A stretch of DNA of 64,000 nucleotides from Candidatus Helarchaeota archaeon (GTDB lineage Archaea; Asgardarchaeota; Lokiarchaeia; Helarchaeales; HEL-GB-A). The notes under the pieces were generated by a model. That model saw only the letters and a list, made by a program, of their open reading frames with translations. It did not search any database and was not told the DNA's origin. The stretch covers positions 62,001 through 126,000 of the forward strand of contig JABXJT010000003.1 of the NCBI GenBank assembly GCA_013375455.1, given 5' to 3'. Of the stretch, positions 61,415 through 64,000 are shown one piece after another (the stretch's first letter is position 1; every line of letters starts with the position of its first letter). The translations under genes and the position numbers were made by a program.

Positions 61415-61997
61415 ACTTCTCACGCGTGGTTTCAATTTCCTTTTTTAGATCCAAAAGTTCTGAAATCACTTTTTCTTCTTTTGCTTGGGTTTCTAAGTAG
61501 GACCAATCAACTCTGTTAAAATGTATAAGGAGTAGTTCCTTTGCCAATCGACCATCTTCCAATGATTGCCAATGAGTGAAGGCATTAAGACGATCAATAA
61601 TAACATCTTCGATACTTAAAATTGGAATTTCATAACCTTCAATTTCAATCAGATATAATCTTTCTTCCTGATTTTTTGATATGGAGGAGGTAGGAATTTC
61701 AATTGCCAAATTTAAGTCCTCTGAAAAATAATGCCGCCCAATCTTTTCAAAATTTAATGTTATTAGTAAATCATTGAGGGCATCTCTATTATCGCAAGCT
61801 AGATCTGCATCGATTGTTAAATACTCCCCTGCGGTATAAAATTGAACTGCGAATCCCCCTAATATTATGATATTGGAATCCTTCTTTTTCAAATATTTAT
61901 TTATTAAACCTAAAAATAGTAATTTCTTCTTATATTCCTTTTCAAATTTTTTCATCTTTTCCAGAATTTGCAAATATTCTTGTTTAAGGTTATCCAT
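61404..61997 (-). CDS. Nucleotidyltransferase-like (AbiEii/DUF6036-type) protein
   Basis: A 197-residue protein. The segment IILGGFAVQFYTAGE (GG at 47-48) and TIDADLAC (D63, D65) are the nucleotidyltransferase motif GG...DxD. ILSIEDVIIDRLNAFTHWQSLEDG is the typical helical block of AbiEii-type proteins, after the substrate-binding end. The AbiEii toxin of phage defence modifies NTPs or tRNA; this relative could be a toxin or a housekeeping enzyme. Its N-terminus is a charged helix. It is coupled to the 71-residue gene that follows, and it lies between gamma-subunit copies. Confidence 0.65.
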   Translation of the reverse strand: MDNLKQEYLQILEKMKKFEKEYKKKLLFLGLINKYLKKKDSNIIILGGFAVQFYTAGEYLTIDADLACDNRDALNDLLITLNFEKIGRHYFSEDLNLAIEIPTSSISKNQEERLYLIEIEGYEIPILSIEDVIIDRLNAFTHWQSLEDGRLAKELLLIHFNRVDWSYLETQAKEEKVISELLDLKKEIETTREKYEN

Positions 61998-62149
61998 TTT
62001 ATGATCGCTTTATTTTTTTTCTATGCTTATGATAAAATCACAAAATATAAAAAGTGAATTAAATCAATTTACCTCTTCTGGAAGTTTTTGAAAGAGATTT
62101 TATCAATAAAATTAGAAAAAAGGAATTATAATTGTATGATATTTGAAAA

Positions 62150-62722
62150 TTAAGAGGATTCTTTGAGTTTCATTGCATAATCGTAGCCCGCGTTGAAGGC
62201 TTTCACGTTGATGTCGATGGCCTTTTTCGGAACAAAATCTTTCACGCCATTGAGAGCAGTTTCTTTATCAAGCACGCCTGTTAAAGCAGTAAAAGCCCCA
62301 AACATGATTACATTGGCAGTAACGGGGTTTTTAATCTCTTCTCGAGCCATTTTCTGGACTGGGACGCTGTAGAGAGTTTGAGTTTTCTTCGCACGAATCT
62401 TGGAAATAGTAGTTGGATCGTAAATGATGGTGCCACCTTTCTTTTTGACCTCTCCTAGATATTTGGTTACGGCGGCATCGGTGAGAAAGATGCCGACATC
62501 AACATTTTTGGGAACGGTTCGCGGGTAGTCGATTTCTTCAGTTTCATCATCCAGCACGACTTCGGTCCAACAGGATCCTCCGCGTGCAGCGCCACCGTAG
62601 CTTTCACTTTGTGCAGCAGCAAGATTTTCAGTGTTCATTATTGCGGTTGAGGTGATGAGCATGCCCAAAGTGATAACCCCTTGCCCACCATATCCCGAGA
62701 TTTTAATTTCAGTCCGTGTCAT
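62150..62722 (-). CDS. 2-oxoacid:ferredoxin oxidoreductase gamma subunit, copy 2
   Basis: A 190-residue gamma subunit: YGGQGVITLGMLITSTAI at the N-terminus, ARGGSCWTEVVLDDETEEID in the middle and ADIF-like domains after it. In KOR/VOR/POR enzymes the gamma subunit helps bind CoA with the alpha subunit. It differs from copy 1 (63016) at about ten residues, among them SESYGGA here and SESYGAA there. In front of it is only a broken beta-subunit 3' end (62724-62847), so this copy has lost its native operon and probably relies on read-through. Confidence 0.85.
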   Translation of the reverse strand: MTRTEIKISGYGGQGVITLGMLITSTAIMNTENLAAAQSESYGGAARGGSCWTEVVLDDETEEIDYPRTVPKNVDVGIFLTDAAVTKYLGEVKKKGGTIIYDPTTISKIRAKKTQTLYSVPVQKMAREEIKNPVTANVIMFGAFTALTGVLDKETALNGVKDFVPKKAIDINVKAFNAGYDYAMKLKESS

Positions 62723-62723
62723 C

Positions 62724-62847
62724 TATTTTCCTCCCTGAGAGCGCTTGATTAAATCTTGGTAATCCGACATGAGGGTAGGTTTTTGGACCTCCACGAACTC
62801 ACCCACGACAAATTTATCTGCTAATTGCTCTTTGGTAATGTCTGAGG
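62724..62847 (-). pseudogene. Broken 3' end of oxidoreductase beta-subunit gene
   Basis: About 40 codons matching the end of the intact beta subunit (KFVVGEFVEVQKPTLMSDYQ), with the stop two bases before the copy-2 gamma start. Upstream it runs into sequence homologous to the nucleotidyltransferase start. It is the leftover of the tandem duplication. Confidence 0.8.
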
Positions 62848-63015
62848 GTGAGGTAATCCATTTTAAAATCGTTTTACTTTTTTCTCTGTACTAATAATAA
62901 AATCACAAAATATAAAAAGTGAATTAAATCAATTTACCTCTACTGGAAGTTTTTGAAAGAGATTTTTATCAATAAAAGTAGAAAAAAGGAATTATAATTG
63001 TATGATATTTGAAAA

Positions 63016-63588
63016 TTAAGAGGATTCTTTGAGTTTCATCGCATAATCGTAGCCCGCGTTGAACGCTTTCACGTTGATGTCGATGGCTTTTTTCGGGACA
63101 AAATCTTTCACGCCATTGAGAGCAGTTTCTTTATCAAGCACGTCCGTTAAAGCTGTAAAGGCCCCAAACATTATTACATTGGCTGTAACAGGGTTCTTGA
63201 TTTCTTCCCGTGCCATTTTCTGGGCGGGGACGCTATAGAGACTTTGTGCTTTTTTCGCACGGATTTTGGATATAGAAGTTGGGTCGTAGATGATCACGCC
63301 TTCTTTCTTTTTGACTTCGCCCAGATATTTACCTACAGCTGCGTCAGTTAAAAAAATGCCGACATCAACATTTTTGGGAACCGTTCGCGGGTAGTCGATT
63401 TCTTCGGTTTCGTCATCCAGCACGACTTCGGTCCAGCAGGATCCTCCGCGTGCAGCGGCACCGTAGCTTTCACTTTGTGCAGCAGCAAGGTTTTCGGTGT
63501 TCATTATCGCGGTTGAGGTGATGAGCATGCCCAATGTGATGACTCCTTGCCCACCATATCCCGAGATTTTAATTTCAGTCCGTGTCAT
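63016..63588 (-). CDS. 2-oxoacid:ferredoxin oxidoreductase gamma subunit, copy 1
   Basis: A 190-residue gamma subunit with the same motifs as copy 2: YGGQGVITLGMLITSTAI, AARGGSCWTE. It directly follows the beta-subunit gene: the beta stop TAG and the gamma ATG are adjacent (TAGATG), so translation is coupled. In archaeal 2-oxoglutarate or 2-oxoisovalerate:ferredoxin oxidoreductase the four subunits convert a 2-oxoacid and CoA to acyl-CoA and reduced ferredoxin. The missing alpha and delta genes would lie outside the window. This copy is the functional parent of the copy-2 duplication (inference). Confidence 0.85.
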   Translation of the reverse strand: MTRTEIKISGYGGQGVITLGMLITSTAIMNTENLAAAQSESYGAAARGGSCWTEVVLDDETEEIDYPRTVPKNVDVGIFLTDAAVGKYLGEVKKKEGVIIYDPTSISKIRAKKAQSLYSVPAQKMAREEIKNPVTANVIMFGAFTALTDVLDKETALNGVKDFVPKKAIDINVKAFNAGYDYAMKLKESS

Positions 63589-64000
63589 CTATTTCCCTCC
63601 CTGAGATCGCTTGATTAAATCTTGGTAATCTGACATTAGGGTAGGCTTTTGGACCTCCACGAACTCACCCACGACAAATTTATCTGTTAATTCCTCCTTG
63701 GTCATATCTGAGGCTTCTTTTATCGTTACCGTCTGTTTTTTAATCCAATTAAAGACTTCAACAGGTTTAGCCATTTTGTTGTGACGACCGAAATAGGTCA
63801 CGCATTGGGATACCACGTCAATTAGGGCGAATCCCTTGTGTTTTAAGGCTTTACGGAAATATTTCATAAATTTGAGTGGTTGGACCGTAGTACACCGCGC
63901 CAAGTATGTACCACCCGCTGCTTTAGCCAATTCAATCCCGTCAATCATCTCCTGCATGTACCCATGCCTCGCGGTCGAGGCGATTTGTCCGCGATGAGCT
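63589..64000 (-). CDS. 2-oxoacid:ferredoxin oxidoreductase beta subunit (5' end outside window)
   Basis: The frame is open to the window edge, so the start is beyond it. The visible C-terminal 137 residues begin AHRGQIASTARHGYMQEMID and have ARCTTVQPLKFMKYFRKALKHKGFALIDVVSQC, the part of the beta subunit that packs on the thiamine-diphosphate domain. The residues after VSQC fit the VOR/KOR type. The beta subunit binds TPP and a 4Fe-4S cluster. It is coupled to the gamma subunit of copy 1. The last 40 codons are duplicated as a broken copy at 62724. Confidence 0.85.
   Translation of the reverse strand, partial: AHRGQIASTARHGYMQEMIDGIELAKAAGGTYLARCTTVQPLKFMKYFRKALKHKGFALIDVVSQCVTYFGRHNKMAKPVEVFNWIKKQTVTIKEASDMTKEELTDKFVVGEFVEVQKPTLMSDYQDLIKRSQGGK

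Larger units (their letters stand above)
61985..63716 (-). repeat. Tandem duplication of about 866 bp (nucleotidyltransferase 5' end, gamma subunit, beta-subunit 3' end)
   Basis: The blocks 61985-62847 and 62850-63716 match along their length, including the intergenic DNA. The junction near 62847-62850 joins the broken beta-subunit 3' end to the start region of the nucleotidyltransferase gene (AGGTAATCCATTTTA there, AGGTTATCCATTTTA at the intact gene). Confidence 0.8.

Overview
The window looks like a chromosomal segment of an Asgard (Promethearchaeota) archaeon. The base composition is AT-rich and the genes are archaeal: a TFIIB, an Lrp/AsnC regulator, 2-oxoacid:ferredoxin oxidoreductase subunits, a GTP-type PEP carboxykinase and weak archaeal promoters with TATA-like boxes. 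It also carries eukaryote-like modules: a Rab/Ras-type GTPase fused to a roadblock domain, a second MglA/Arf-like GTPase, two V4R (Bet3/TRAPP-related) proteins, a PH/GLUE-like protein with a zinc ribbon, small coiled-coil/polyproline proteins, and a TPD nuclease resembling human CDIN1. No rRNA, tRNA or CRISPR array was found.

Layout. 1-7 kb: a partial PD-(D/E)xK-like nuclease, an SPL-like radical SAM protein, a secreted beta-propeller protein, a Nudix hydrolase, a tandem pair of membrane proteins, a beta-keto acid cleavage enzyme and a zinc-ribbon membrane protein. 7-18.5 kb: the roadblock-GTPase, a large roadblock/longin-like regulator (its paralogue is at 21.6-23.2 kb), a PfkB kinase, an unknown protein with a repeated GPKP motif, an alpha/alpha-toroid protein with a nearby pseudogene copy, TFIIB, and two V4R proteins. 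18.5-24.6 kb: crotonase, CapA-like phosphatase, a small membrane protein, PPC-domain protein and aminotransferase.

24.6-28.8 kb is the most eukaryote-like stretch: two coiled-coil/polyproline paralogues, a GHKL ATPase ending in an HExxH motif, a PH/GLUE-like zinc-ribbon protein and an MglA-like GTPase. 28.9-40 kb: CAAX-type protease, winged-helix protein, DsbA-like oxidoreductase, a sugar kinase/class II aldolase pair, ferredoxin-nitroreductase, a VapBC-like pair, a giant heparinase-like membrane protein and a TnpB-type transposase. 40-52 kb: Lrp regulator, PEP carboxykinase, a duplicated epimerase/membrane-protein operon around a CDIN1-like nuclease, a membrane-anchored barrel-like protein and two UroD-like methyltransferase paralogues.

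52-61 kb holds three giant secreted proteins with calcium-binding thrombospondin type 3 repeats and C-terminal anchors. They are bounded on both sides by decayed 3' ends of the oxidoreductase gamma-subunit gene, two intact copies of which lie at 62-63.6 kb. An AbiEii-like nucleotidyltransferase sits between. The right end of the window is therefore a recombination hot zone in which the gamma-subunit gene has been duplicated several times.
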